Origin: Pycnococcus provasolii
Lineage: Eukaryota; Chlorophyta; Pseudoscourfieldiophyceae; Pseudoscourfieldiales
NCBI GenBank assembly: GCA_049487715.1
Contig: CP150577.1
Location: 372,001 to 436,000, forward strand
DNA: 64,000 nucleotides
Reading direction: 5' to 3'
The number at the start of each line of letters is the position of its first letter. The stretch's first letter is position 1. The notes beneath the pieces were generated by a model. It made no database searches. It was not told the origin of the DNA and saw only the letters and a program-made list of their open reading frames with translations. The position numbers and the translations under genes were made by a program. Shown here piece by piece: positions 26,146-36,192 of the stretch.

Positions 26146-27603
26146 TCAACCTTCATGCGCGCTATTGCGCTTGATGGCGCGCAACATTTCCACCTCGAGG
26201 GCACCTTCCATAGTATTGTCTGTGAAAGACCCGCGCTGGTACCCATCGCGTCCACTCGCGGCATTCCTCCAACGAAATACTGTCTCTGACCAAGATGAAT
26301 ACGTGCTTCCAAGGAATCCATTTGCCGCACTGCAAAGCGTCTGCTCGACTCGGCTGCGCACCTCATCATCCGCCAGTTCGGGCGGCGAGGCAATCAAGCG
26401 CTTTAGCGCGGATGAGAGTGCGATGACACCACCCTCGCGCTCGACTAATCCCAGCAGTCCCACGTCATGGCAGTCAGTTGCAAGCAGTATGCCGCGCGCA
26501 TGCACGCGATCACTGAACACCCTAAGCGCGTCGACTAAGTGAGCGACGATACCAAGCACACGCTTACTGCCCGTACTCCGGAGTTCACTAAGATTGTGAT
26601 CTGGGACGCTTGGAAAGCACAGCGGCGACCCCATGTGTGCCTCTCTCTCACCATTAAATGCGCTACGCCCGTCACTCAGCCCGATGCCAAGTCCCCTGCA
26701 CTTCGTCTCTTCTAGGCGCCAGTGGATGCAGGCGAAGCTGTCTTCATCTTCAAGGCGTAGAATGTTGCGCTTCACCCACTTTGCAAGCTCTTGAATCGAG
26801 CGTGACGGTCCCAGTGCGTTGGTGATTTCGATGTCATCTTGCGCGGTTGGATGCTTTGCGGCGACGAGTATCGCACAGTCATCAGGTCTGCACTGAGCAA
26901 GCACATTGCGTCCAGGTCGCGCTGCCCGGGTGTGCGATACTTTGAGGCGTGAAATTCCCGTCGTCGCAGTAAAGCGATGTATAGATCCTGGGCGCCAGTC
27001 GGCTACTCTGTGAATATCGTGCGATGTGAAGTGTAGCGTGCACGACGGTCGCCGGCGGCAAGCACTGGAGCACTCTTTGACGGTAGCTGTCTGCAAGCTC
27101 AGATTGCCGATGAAACGTGCACCGAAAAGCAGGTTGAAAGGCAGTGCAAACTTTGTGACCCCCGCAACACGCAGCGAGGGAATTTTTTGCACATTTCCTT
27201 CACTGAGATAGAATCGTTGGAATGGCACCAGACACAGCTTTCGGTTGGCGTCTTTCGCGATTGCCATAGACGCCCGGTATTCCCAGATCTGGTTGTTCAC
27301 ACCTTGTCCAGTAAGGAACGGAATGACGTATCCCTTTGCTGGAGCGGCACGTACTGACTCACGAAAAACATTCTGTCGTGATAGTGCCGCCGATCCTGAG
27401 CGTTCCACAAGGGAAAGGGTTGACGATGCTGTAGTCCGGATCCAAGATAAAGGCTTCGACTGTTGAGACAAAGAAGAGGTACTTATATCTATTGCAGATG
27501 TGACGGATACTAGTAAAATGGTGATTGCAGGAAATATAAATCGTGCTATGCTCGTGCGACTAATCGCTATCATACGCGTGTCCTGGTCATGGCATTCTCC
27601 CAT
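26146..27603 (-). CDS. O-fucosyltransferase-like glycosyltransferase, type II membrane protein
   Basis: The product resembles GDP-fucose protein O-fucosyltransferases (O-FucT family), Golgi or ER enzymes that transfer fucose from GDP-fucose. I start at ATG 27603, giving 485 residues with an early membrane helix (FIFPAITILLVSVTSAI); an ATG at 27573 is also possible. Family features: GYVIPFLTGQGVNNQIWEY and ASMAIAKDANRKLCLVPF (the GGxNQ/A-LNR-LVLP region), FACIHWRLEE (the HxRxE donor motif, here HWRLEE), ILLATDCHDVGLL, and GFLGSTYSSWSETV near the C-terminus (the GS..S/T..E motif). Length is within the family range. Acceptor is unknown. GDP-fucose chemistry fits the GDP-sugar enzyme at 51455. 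Confidence 0.8.
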   Translation of the reverse strand: MGECHDQDTRMIAISRTSIARFIFPAITILLVSVTSAIDISTSSLSQQSKPLSWIRTTASSTLSLVERSGSAALSRQNVFRESVRAAPAKGYVIPFLTGQGVNNQIWEYRASMAIAKDANRKLCLVPFQRFYLSEGNVQKIPSLRVAGVTKFALPFNLLFGARFIGNLSLQTATVKECSSACRRRPSCTLHFTSHDIHRVADWRPGSIHRFTATTGISRLKVSHTRAARPGRNVLAQCRPDDCAILVAAKHPTAQDDIEITNALGPSRSIQELAKWVKRNILRLEDEDSFACIHWRLEETKCRGLGIGLSDGRSAFNGEREAHMGSPLCFPSVPDHNLSELRSTGSKRVLGIVAHLVDALRVFSDRVHARGILLATDCHDVGLLGLVEREGGVIALSSALKRLIASPPELADDEVRSRVEQTLCSAANGFLGSTYSSWSETVFRWRNAASGRDGYQRGSFTDNTMEGALEVEMLRAIKRNSAHEG

Positions 27604-28063
27604 TTTGGCTGCACACGCAAGACCAAAGAAAACCTTTGTTCCAGGAGCAAGCTTCGCAAAGTACTGGCCTGGAACTGGTTCGATCGACCGTGTGTATTGT
27701 CGCTTCGCGTTGTTTAGTCTTTTGGACAAACCAGAGCTGAGTTACACAGAATAGGTTGTACGACTAGTTTGAATTTGTATCCACCAAACCAAGTTTGGTC
27801 ATGTGTTGGTTGGATCAGTTGCCAAGTAAGACCAAAGAATGGCGTCGTTACAAGAGGGGAAACGATACCAGAGGGAAGCAGCCGTTCACCGGGTTCGACG
27901 CACTGGGACGAAGAGTACGCCCGTGAACTACACGAGACGTGGCGCGCGCGGGATACTTGAAGAGAATATGAAGAAGAATGTGGTGTTTCAGGGCGCTACT
28001 ACTGAATAGAGCGGAGCAGGGTTTGGAGTGGCGAGCGCGCGAGTCGCGCATAAACCGCCGTCT
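27604..28063. other. Intergenic, no gene seen
   Basis: This is the 5' region of the O-FucT-like gene plus repeat debris. The end of it (about 28003-28045, ATAGAGCGGAGCAGGGTTTG and on) recurs in inverse at 29756-29803. Confidence 0.4.
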
Positions 28064-28498
28064 TGTCGAGATTATACCTTATATGCCTTGGTTGTGGTCC
28101 TCCTCGAACCGATCCTCTTCGTCCTTGCCCTTGGTTGTGGGGAGGGGTTCTGGGTACGTTCATATGAATCAACGGTTCCTACTTTTGGATATTACAGGTT
28201 GCTGAAAGCGGGCGCCAGCCCCGTGAGGGGACGTGAGTCGCACTCACGGTCGCTGGCGTCGCTGGGACCGTGCCGGCCGCAGGCAGACGAATCCGCCCGG
28301 GCTCTCGTGGGTGACCGCGGGAGTCCGGGGGCGGGAAGGTGTCGGCTGTGATGTATGGGGCGGACACGGGTCAATGTGAAAAGGGACGGTGCGTGGGGAA
28401 AGAAGGAAGTGTTAGCTTCCTTCGTATCTCTCTAAGTTTGCTGGTCGAGGCCTCTGCGGGGAACCGCTCGGAGGCCTCTCCTGCGGGTGCGACATGCT

Positions 28499-28739
28499 CA
28501 CGTGCACTTCGTGTGCGCGTCGCCACCCTTAAGGCTGGAGATCGAGAATGACTTGTCCAAGGGGGGGGGGTGCGAGCCCTGGTCTCCCGGTGCCCCCGAC
28601 TGGCCTGCGGGGCGCTGGCCGCTTTCCCGCGCGGTGGAGCCGGGTCATTCTCGACTGCGTCCTGAGGAGGAGTCGGGTCGAGTGCGGTCCTCCCCAAGGA
28701 CAAGTTTTTCCGAGCTCGCCCGGGGAAACTAGAACTTGG
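28499..28739 (+). repeat. 240-bp direct repeat, copy 1, inside the LTR insertion
   Basis: The unit runs from GTGCACTTCGTGTGCGCG to AAACTAGAACTTG and is repeated at 28773-29013 with few changes. A GGTTGTGGTCCTCCTCGAACC string precedes and follows it (28090, 28740). It holds an inverted pair (GATCGAGAATGAC and GGTCATTCTCGA). ORFs across it are shadows of the repeat. Confidence 0.8.
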
Positions 28740-28772
28740 TTGTGGTCCTCCTCGAACCGATGTGGTGGTCAT

Positions 28773-29013
28773 ATGCGTGCACTTCGTGTGCGCGTCGCCA
28801 CCCTTAAGGCTGGAGATCGAGAATGACTTGTCCAGGGGGGGGGGTTGCGAGCCCTGGTCTCCCGGTGCCCCCGACTGGCCTGCGGGGCGCTGGCCGCTTT
28901 CCCGCGCGGTGGAGCCGGGTCATTCTCGACTGCGTCCTGAGGAGGAGTCGGGTCGAGTGCGGTCCTCCCCAAGGACAAGTTTTTCCGAGCTCGCCCGGGG
29001 AAACTAGAACTTG
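28773..29013 (+). repeat. 240-bp direct repeat, copy 2
   Basis: Nearly identical to 28499-28739; the G-run after TTGTCC differs by a base or two. It ends exactly where the interrupted LTR resumes. Confidence 0.8.
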
Positions 29014-29879
29014 TGGGGAACCGTTGTTGAGGACATGAGACCCCAGAGGGAAAGGGGACGCGGCCCCGAGTTGTCTATAATATTGTAAGACCACTCTTTT
29101 TTTTTTTTTTTTTCTACTTATTCTCTTCAGGTTATGAGCCTCACGTTGTGAAACAGCTACGCTACCTTAAAACAGCCTACGAAATTTCACAGCCTTTGAG
29201 TATACATATCTAGACGTCGAATACACTTTACCGCTTTCAAAAACTTGGACCACAGCCGAAACGCGAAGTGAAACTGCACACCAAATAACTGTTTTTGGCG
29301 TTTCTCGACCTATTTCGCCGTTGTGGAAGGTGGTCAGACCACCCTAAGCATCCTTATCTTGGCTAGATACGGTCAAGATAAGGAAACATCTTGAACTGTT
29401 GTACCTCAAAAGGTTCTTTTGCACAGGTTTCAGTCGTTTTTGGTTTAGTCACCCTTACACATATTTTTGGCCGTTCATATACACCGCGTAGGACGCCATG
29501 CTGTGGACCCGGGACCCTTTGGTGACCTTCCCTTACTAGTAACTCAACCATTCCTAACAATTTTAGTGGCGTCGGTCTTCCTTAGAGGCGACCTAGGGAA
29601 GTTAAGGGACAACCGGTAAAGTCGTCACACGTATACGTGGACTTCTCCACTGTGGTGCTAACCCCCCCACCCTGAGCTGGCGTTGCACCACCCTCGACGG
29701 GTATTGCGGCTTCACCACCCTCGGCGACACTCGGTTGAGTGATTTGTTTCTCTCTGCGCGTCTCGCGCGCTCGCCACTCCAAACCCTGCTCCGCTCTATT
29801 CTACACAGATGCCCGTTCCCCGGGAACGGGCATCTGACACAAATAGAACGGGCGTTAGGCATTTCCCCCTCCAATATAC

Positions 29880-30071
29880 GGGTGCTTGAAGCATAATACG
29901 ATAGACGCAGCCACCGACGAGTGGTGGCGGAGGAGGTGGTGGCGGAGGGAGTGCTTGATTATGTTCAGCGGCTCCGTCATCATTCGCTACGTTGCGTCGT
30001 AGCGAAGAGAAAGGCGATGAGATTGCGTCGGCGACGCGAGCGAGGAAGCTGTTTGGCGTGGAAGGCGCCAT
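29880..30071 (-). pseudogene. Ty3-type gag N-terminal fragment
   Basis: On the minus strand an ATG at 30071 starts MAPSTPNSFLARVADAIS followed by a proline run. This resembles the start of the Ty3 element at 54942 (MSSPTPSLLERITDAVAS). It is therefore a decayed gag start of a related retrotransposon. It overlaps the apparent 3' end of the methyltransferase gene beside it, whose last 25 or so residues may be retroelement sequence. Confidence 0.45.
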
Positions 30072-30108
30072 TGAATAAAATAAAGTTGGATAACGACGAA
30101 AAAGGCGC

Positions 30109-31239
30109 TCAAGGTGTTTTAAACGAACCGACACATATCGCCCCGCGCATCGTCGACGCGCCGTCGACAACTCGCCCACCAACTTGGCCTTTTACATCCA
30201 TTTCGGTAGAAGAGCCGCGTTGTCTAGTTAGTTTCCTGTGGTAGGCATCACCTGGACCACCGCATATATCACCCTTAGCCCTCCGAAAGAGTACGTGCTG
30301 AAATACTGGTTTTCTATCGCATCCATCAAAAATGACGATATTCGATGACCTGCGCGCGCCGTGCCGGAGGAAAGCCTCGGTCGTGACTCGCGTAAAAAGT
30401 TCTTGATGCGGGGGATCTATAGAAATCACGTCGCAGCTCTGAAATAAATCTGACTTTGAAAGTGTTTCCCCAAGAGTTTGCGTTATGTCACCTTCGATAA
30501 CGCGAACACGGTGTTTCCCGTATCGTTCAACAAGGAAGTCAAAGCCTGCCCACATGTAACCGTAGTTCATAAGGTCCCACCCTACATACTCTACATTCGG
30601 ATTGGCAAGAAGATAAAAGTTCGCTGATTGGCCACCCGAAAAACCAACTTCGCAAACTCGTCTGACAAACGGACGTGTCACGGCTGCGTAGTGCCATCGC
30701 CAGCCACTAAAAGTTGCCAACCGGCTATTTTTGGGATCACAGGATATGCTCTCTGCTCCCGACGAGTCCTTCTTCGAACTGTACTGACATCCCGAAAAGC
30801 TTCCCATCACACGAGTATTCCCGTTTCGGTCTGTATACCAGTAACCGTCTAAATTTTTATGGGTTTTGTATGAGCTGTATTTGGTGGACACCGTCGAAGA
30901 TTTTAGCTCCAAATATCTGAGAAGGTCCAAGTCTGCTTGCTCAGCGCGTCTGGCGAAAGCTTGCAATGCATTTTGAAAGCTCGTATTTTTAAGCGGTTGG
31001 TTTGGATCAGCTCTTGAGGTGCGGTATTCAAGTACATCGAGAAGCTCGTCGGAACGACATTTATATCTTAAGGACCTGAGTTGCACTGAACGACTCGTCG
31101 CTTGAAGTTGCTGTAACGCACCACGTGAAGTCGATAAGTAGTTCGGCCTCTCGAAGCCACTTGTAAAACATAAGACAACAGTTCCTGGAATCAAGACGAA
31201 TATAAATAAAGAACTGCTGCAGAACTGCCTTATTCGCAT
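30109..31239 (-). CDS. Class I SAM-dependent methyltransferase, type II membrane protein
   Basis: A 376-residue ORF from ATG 31239. The N-terminus is a signal anchor (SSLFIFVLIPGTVVLCF). A stem and a region with YWYTDRNGNTRVMG follow. The methyltransferase core starts near residue 215: VRRVCEVGFSGGQSANF (motif I), VEYVGWDLMNYGYM (post-I acidic), VRVIEGDITQTL, and CDVISIDPPHQE (motif IV), then NIVIFDG. The fold is clear, the substrate is not; it resembles Methyltransf_24-type enzymes. The last residues (KGQVGGRVVDG and on) run into retroelement DNA, so the natural C-terminus may have been replaced. It probably acts on secreted glycans like its neighbours. Confidence 0.7.
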   Translation of the reverse strand: MRIRQFCSSSLFIFVLIPGTVVLCFTSGFERPNYLSTSRGALQQLQATSRSVQLRSLRYKCRSDELLDVLEYRTSRADPNQPLKNTSFQNALQAFARRAEQADLDLLRYLELKSSTVSTKYSSYKTHKNLDGYWYTDRNGNTRVMGSFSGCQYSSKKDSSGAESISCDPKNSRLATFSGWRWHYAAVTRPFVRRVCEVGFSGGQSANFYLLANPNVEYVGWDLMNYGYMWAGFDFLVERYGKHRVRVIEGDITQTLGETLSKSDLFQSCDVISIDPPHQELFTRVTTEAFLRHGARRSSNIVIFDGCDRKPVFQHVLFRRAKGDICGGPGDAYHRKLTRQRGSSTEMDVKGQVGGRVVDGASTMRGAICVGSFKTP

Positions 31240-31965
31240 TTTTGGGTGAAGTTCTGTGCTTGCGCGTGGTAGAATCTTACCGAGAAATTACATACCAACA
31301 TTGGTATGTGGGTACTGTCTCACCCACTGGAAAACGTCCTATATATAGGACGATTGCGCCCTATCTATAGGACGCGGGTGTAGACCCCCTTGCACGTGGG
31401 TTCTATGAACGCCACTTTGTGAGTGTATTGTTGGAACATGTATTCGAAAACCTACCAGCCCAGTGGGTATTGTTCCACCCCTCACAGAGTTGTACGATAG
31501 GCCAAAGTTCATGAATTTTTTATTTTTTATTTTGTTTTTGGAAAATTCTCGAAACTTTAAATAATCTTATGTACGCCTGCGTTTTTGTGGCCAAACGCCT
31601 CCCTCAGGTTGTCGTTTATGACCCAAACAACCTTCGTACAAAAGGGTGTCAAAGTCCGCCTTGAATTAGCTTGTCAAATACACGTTAAAACAGAGATGAG
31701 TCATGCTGATTTTCACCCCAAAATCACCCCCGTTTGGGAAGGTGTCAATCGGAAAATGCATGCCATGTTCTGAATTCGTGCAAGCTTTCAAATTTGAGGT
31801 TTACATGTGAAAGAGGACTCCAAGAGCTTTCATTTGCACCTAGTTCCATCTTGTTTTGACACCGTAATAGTATTCATTTAAAGGAATAAACCTAAGAGAC
31901 CATAACCGTCCTATATATAGGACCGGGTCCTATATATAGGACGGTCAGTGGGAGGGACAGTACTG
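31240..31965. other. Intergenic with TATA-containing palindromes, no gene seen
   Basis: A motif GTCCTATATATAGGAC occurs three times or more: near 31329 and twice in a 41-bp near-perfect palindrome at 31907-31947. Between them lies non-repetitive sequence without a convincing ORF. Confidence 0.5.
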
Positions 31966-32175
31966 TGTCGAGATTATACCTTATATGCCTTGTGGGGAAC
32001 CGTTGTTGAGGACTCGGGATCCCAGAGGGAAAGGGGACGCAATAGGTCGATTGGTCAAGATGGGCATCCTGATTAATTGACCTAAACTCCCGACTAGGGG
32101 TAAGGGGGCGCGGCCCCTGGTTGTCTAAGTTTGTAAGAACACTCTTTTTCTTTTCTTTTCTACTTATTCTCTTCA
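31966..32175 (+). repeat. Short LTR with a 70-bp internal insertion
   Basis: Full TG...CA ends (TGTCGAGATTATACC to ATTCTCTTCA) but with about 70 extra bases at 32039-32107. It is followed by the same leader as 29130 (GGTTATGAGCCTCA), up to about 32290. Confidence 0.6.
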
Positions 32176-32639
32176 GGTTATGAGCCTCAAGTTGTGAAAC
32201 AGCTACGCTACCTTAAGTCAGCCTACGAAACTTCACAGTCTTTGAGTACACTTACTTGGCCGTCGAATACACTTTACAGTTTTCAAATATCTCCTTAAGG
32301 TGTAGTGAACGGTTGGAATGGCGGTTACAGTTAAGGGGAAAAGGTCCCGGTCCCGGGGAAGGGGAAAATAGGGGTGTGACATGAACCCCTAAACGGGATA
32401 CGCCGAACTGCCAAAACCCCCAACAGGGAGGTGGTCACGTGATTCATCAGCCCCCCTTATAACGGGCAGTGCCCACTATGAGGAGGTTATCACGTGATCC
32501 CCCTCTCTCGAGGGACCTCCCTTAGTATCCTCCGTGTAACTCAACCACTCTTAACTTTTACTTAAGGTGTGTCTACCGTAGGCTTGGCGGTCTTACGTGT
32601 AGTGAAAGAGGACGGCTTGAGCTCGCCGCCACACCCAGA

Positions 32640-32768
32640 GGGATAAGGGACGCGGACCCTAGTTGTCTAAGTTGTAAGACCATTCTTTTCTTTTCCTTTT
32701 TCTACTTATTCTCTTCAGGGGTACTCAACAACGGTTCCCCACAAGGCATATAAGGTATAATCTCGACA
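32640..32768. repeat. Short-LTR halves in inverted arrangement
   Basis: 32640-32717 is the 3' part of the LTR in plus orientation; 32721-32768 is the 5' part in minus orientation (GAACCGTTGTTGAG complement, then TCTCGACA). The two halves were brought head to head by rearrangement. Confidence 0.55.
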
Positions 32769-33285
32769 CCCTCTGCTCTTCATTCGTTCATTCATTCATT
32801 TCTCCTCCCTCCGTCATAGTGGCACACACTTCTGTGCCTCGCTCACCATGAGGCACATGGTGCAGGGAGGTGTAAGTGCACGAACCACGCACTAGCACTA
32901 GTATTGCTAAAGTTTTGGTAAGTTATTTTTTTTGAAGGACTCTAACCTATACTAGCAACTGACAAACTTCTTCACACACACGCAGAAGGGGAATCGCACG
33001 TGGGGACGCAGCATGCACTAAATAAAAACAGAACATCATCATGATGGACCGGAGCAGAGTGCTACACGACATATGATACAGACCTTTCTCTTCTATTGAC
33101 CGACGTCGTCTACATTCCTTATGACCTGAATGTTGCAATACTGTTGTGAGAACTAACTAATCCTACGGGGACGGTGTCGCGTAAAGGACGGAGGTCTGTT
33201 AAGGAAGTGTAACACCTGATTCGTCACCAGGGACCCAACGGCTAAAACTAACGGCTAGTCTGTTTAACATTAAAGTATAATCCCC
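32769..33285. other. Intergenic, no gene seen
   Basis: There is a short ATTC-type repeat near 32785, then non-repetitive sequence 3' of the methyltransferase gene. A short minus ORF (32947-33138) has no family signal. Confidence 0.4.
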
Positions 33286-34488
33286 TTACGCACCGTTGTT
33301 AAAGCACAGCTGAACGTTCCACCCGTCGGGCGAGTTTGGCGGCTTGCGGAGATACCACTGATGGCCGTTCATGACGATGACGGCAGGGTGCGGAGGCGCC
33401 TCTTCAAAACCGGGTGGATTCAACTGCCGCAGCCCTTTTTCCTCCCACGGCTTCGGATCCTCAGCCGGAAGACCCATCATTTTAGCGAACTTGTTGACGT
33501 CATTTCGCACACTCGACCATACGTAATCGTCGCCAAGGAGAATGCCGCCCGGCTGCAAGATGTCCCACGCGAGCTGCAGCTCGAGGAATGTCTCGTGCTC
33601 CTCGTGCGCACTGTCGAGGTAGATCATCTGCGGCAACTCGGAGATACGGCCTTCATTTTTAAGACGACGAATCAGGCGCATGCCGACGATGCTACTCGCC
33701 TGTATGGGCAACACCATGTCGTCGTGGCCCTTGTCCAGCACATTGGCGCGAAACGTAGGGTAAATGGTCGGTAGGGCATCTCTCATTTTCAGGTAGTCGT
33801 GGCCGTACATGCCAGTCCACACGCCACCGGCCGGGTCGCTGTCTTTCCACGTTTGATGGATGTTCGGGTCTTTCTTGTTCCACGCCCACATGTTCACGTC
33901 GCCCGTGAACGGATCAATGCAGACGAGGCTCACGTCGTGTTGGCCTCTTCTTTTGAGCTCGTTCGCCGCGAGGACAATGCTGCCCGCCTTGAAGCTTCCA
34001 ACCTCGAGGTAGAATCTGAGTTTCGGAACGTACATATCCAAAAGTGCGTTGAACACGCCCGTCTGGAAGTTCGTGTGGCCGTACGACCAGTCTGGCTTGA
34101 TGCCCGGCGGATGGCTCATAGGGTCGTCGTCCATGTATATCTCGTGCATGAGCTCCTTGGCAATGACGCCAACTCTTTTGCTTGGCTTAGGATTAGGCGG
34201 TGTGAGCGGAATCACGGAAAGCGGAATCGCTGGATCAACGGAGTGTGATTCTTGAAGCTCAGATTCGTGTTCAGCTTGTTCCGCCGCGCGTACTGCAGCG
34301 AGGGGCGGTTCATAATCTTCCAAGCCAGTCGCCTCGTGGCCGTTTATGATCGCCTCGTGGTGCGAGTGGTCCGTGCGCGAGTGGCGGCGAATATTGTCTG
34401 CAGCCCTAGCCACCACCAAGTTGCTAATAGTAAATGTAAAGGCCATGACAGCGACAACATGGCGAGCACGTATTAACAAGGTAGCCAT
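33286..34488 (-). CDS. SAM-dependent methyltransferase (Methyltransf_24-like), secretory
   Basis: A complete 400-residue ORF from ATG 34488. The N-terminus is a signal peptide (VVAVMAFTFTISNLVVARA). Residues 30-110 are a low-complexity stem with many E, H and P. The catalytic domain begins near 145: LRFYLEVGSFKAGSI (motif I), VSLVCIDPFTGDVNMW, and LPQMIYLDSAHEEHE, followed by PGGILLGDDYVW, the acidic motif typical of cephalosporin-hydroxylase and Methyltransf_24 enzymes. The C-terminus is soluble. GC-rich codons suggest a well-expressed gene. A repeat (module P2) lies 78 bp upstream of the start, in the same relation as at the double methyltransferase gene at 56885-58735. Confidence 0.8.
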   Translation of the reverse strand: MATLLIRARHVVAVMAFTFTISNLVVARAADNIRRHSRTDHSHHEAIINGHEATGLEDYEPPLAAVRAAEQAEHESELQESHSVDPAIPLSVIPLTPPNPKPSKRVGVIAKELMHEIYMDDDPMSHPPGIKPDWSYGHTNFQTGVFNALLDMYVPKLRFYLEVGSFKAGSIVLAANELKRRGQHDVSLVCIDPFTGDVNMWAWNKKDPNIHQTWKDSDPAGGVWTGMYGHDYLKMRDALPTIYPTFRANVLDKGHDDMVLPIQASSIVGMRLIRRLKNEGRISELPQMIYLDSAHEEHETFLELQLAWDILQPGGILLGDDYVWSSVRNDVNKFAKMMGLPAEDPKPWEEKGLRQLNPPGFEEAPPHPAVIVMNGHQWYLRKPPNSPDGWNVQLCFNNGA

Positions 34489-34566
34489 CGTGCAGTTAGT
34501 TTCGTTAGAATAACTTTGGGGAATTGTAGGCGTCAGACTGTAATTCCGCGGCTTTGATCCCCTGAA

Positions 34567-34656
34567 GAGATTGTGAATAATGATCGTTTGAATTACAGGA
34601 GGGCAATAATAAGGGCGCGTCCCTACTACCCGGTAGTAGGGGATTAGGGCGCGTTC
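34567..34656 (-). repeat. Module P2, copy 1: repeat upstream of a methyltransferase gene
   Basis: In gene sense (minus) the core reads CGCGCCCTTATTATTGCC ... CACAATCTC. The same core is at 42364-42414 and 58834-58887, the latter again upstream of a methyltransferase gene. This copy also has an ACTACCCGGTAGT hairpin. Likely a shared 5' regulatory or element-derived module. Confidence 0.75.
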
Positions 34657-34753
34657 TTCTTCTTTTTATTTTAACAGGGGATTTCCGAGATAGGCAGGGA
34701 TGTTTGGCCCTTTTGGTACAAATTCAAAACATTACAAAAACGAATAAAAATTA

Positions 34754-34905
34754 ATGTACGATTCTACCGAAAGGTTTAGTCGGGGTAAACGGTAGAGGGC
34801 CCCCTCTGAGGTGCCGAGCCGCGGGGTGGCTCGGCTGCTAGGGTTTAAGGTGGTCTCCCTCGGACCACCATTCCTGCTGTTGGTTGCGCTGTTCGCGCAA
34901 CCTTT
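34754..34905 (+). repeat. 152-bp dispersed repeat, copy 1
   Basis: ATGTACGATTCTACCGAA ... GTTCGCGCAACCTTT, repeated at 43073-43224 with three or four differences. The 30 bp before it match the AAATACAAA-rich internal end of the short-LTR element (50990-51020). Probably part of a retroelement leader or LTR. Confidence 0.75.
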
Positions 34906-35046
34906 GCAGCCACACGTGTCGAGACGCGTGGGATCACTGACGTGAGGAGTTCACAAGTGAACTACCTATCTTGTTACTCCGAGGAGATTTCTGATTTAGT
35001 TACTACTCCGAGGAGATTTTGATTAAGTGCTTGAGGGCACTTGCAT

Positions 35047-35472
35047 ATGGCAGCTGTTGCACAAGAGCCACCTGAGATTGTGGCCTTGCGTTTGCAGTTG
35101 CAGATTGCGGAAGCTCAACGTGATCAAGCTGTGGCTGAGGCCCAAGGCAGAGCTGTTGCGCCTGTAGGACAACAGCCGGTGCAGCTTAACTATTTGCTTC
35201 CGAGGGATTTCGAGGAGGTCGTCTCTGCTGATCTTTTCCCTCGCGACGGTGTTGGTCGTCAAGGTGCAGTTGGCGGGCTCTCCAGAATGCGCAGGCAGCT
35301 GCGATCCGGCGTGATCGACGAGCACGCATGCTCGCCGCGCGCCGTGCGGAGCGTCTCGTGCTCCTGCCCGTGGCTATCGTGCGTTGCGCTGAACGTGCGC
35401 ATTCTCGGCTCCGTGGCTGACGGGCTCTCAAGTTGTCGGGTGTCTTGCTCGAGACGTCTGTTCATCGTTTGA
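35047..35472 (+). pseudogene. Retroelement gag-like fragment
   Basis: An ATG at 35047 starts AAVAQEPPEIVALRLQLQIA and EAQRDQAVAEAQGRA, a coiled-coil start typical of gag or transposon structural proteins. After about 65 codons the frame enters the 3' repeat region of the same element (35473-35740). The central part of the element is thus deleted. Confidence 0.4.
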
Positions 35473-35930
35473 TCCGTTCCTAGCCGAGTTGGCTATACAC
35501 GTTGCTTCGAGGTGACGAGGTGTCTTGCACGAAAACTTGTACTTGATGATGATGGCGCAGCACCTTGCACTGCGAGAGCTTGTTGGTGTTGGGAAGAATG
35601 ATGGCGCTAGCTGTACAGTTGTGTCTTGCCGTGCCTCCCCCTTCAAGCTGTGCTTCGTGTTGTGCTGCGCCCCCCCCGTGCTGTGCTGCGGCTTGTGACT
35701 TGAAGTGCTCAGCCTTGCTGTTGCTGGTGGGGGGAGAATATTGTTAGGAATCTTTGTTAGTTATTTTTGATCTCCTACTAAGGAGGGTCAAATCTTGGCA
35801 TTAGCTTTGAAGCTCGATTTCCTGAATCCTGATTCTCTTCAATCTCTGTCCCTGCGAAGGCTTTTCGTCTTCTTCCGAGGTCCGGCCCAGAAAGCTGCCT
35901 CTTTAGGTGCAACTCGATGCATAAAGCAGT
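35473..35930 (+). repeat. 3' end of an LTR retroelement (internal tail, polypurine tract, LTR)
   Basis: A GGTGGGGGGAGA polypurine tract at about 35727-35738 precedes TGTTAGGAATC at 35742, a typical start of a Ty1/copia-type LTR. The segment is an inverted copy of 59023-59480. One unit of the 79-bp minisatellite is present here near 35440-35520, against six in the other copy. Confidence 0.65.
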
Positions 35931-35956
35931 AACCCATCCGTCCAGCCCCCCTCTGG

Positions 35957-36022
35957 CGCGGCCCCTGGTTGTCTAAGTTGTAAGACCACTCTTTTTCTTT
36001 TCTTTTCTACTTATTCTCTTCA
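35957..36022 (+). repeat. Partial short LTR upstream of the transporter gene
   Basis: GCGCGGCCCCTGGTTGTC ... TATTCTCTTCA, the 3' half of the TG...CA LTR. It is 170 bp upstream of, and in sense with, the nucleotide-sugar-transporter-like gene. Confidence 0.55.
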
Positions 36023-36192
36023 ATTTTAGGGTCACAGAAACCCATATCTCTCGGGACAAACATTGTTGTCTGAATTCGTGTGCTTCTCACACTTGTGGAT
36101 ACACCCTCTCTCGTTCTTTATCGGTATTTGTTGCTACTTTCTCACTCTTCGAAGCTTGCAGATCGGAGGCCTCCCGTAAGATCACGCGAAGA

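Larger units (their letters stand above)
28064..29129 (+). repeat. Short LTR split by a 0.92-kb insertion
   Basis: The LTR starts at 28064 (TGTCGAGATTATACC), breaks at about 28090 and resumes at 29011 (TTGTGGGGAACCG) to end CTTCTCTTCA-like at 29129. The inserted 28091-29010 block therefore came later. A CTTG lies at both junctions and may be its target duplication. The 140 bp after the LTR (GGTTATGAGCCTCA and on, 29130-29270) also follow the LTR at 31966-32175, so both look like 5' LTRs with their leader. Confidence 0.6.

Noticed and set aside
31585-31773. Small ORF in the 31.2-32 kb gap
   Set aside because: No start context, family motif or repeat copy supports it.
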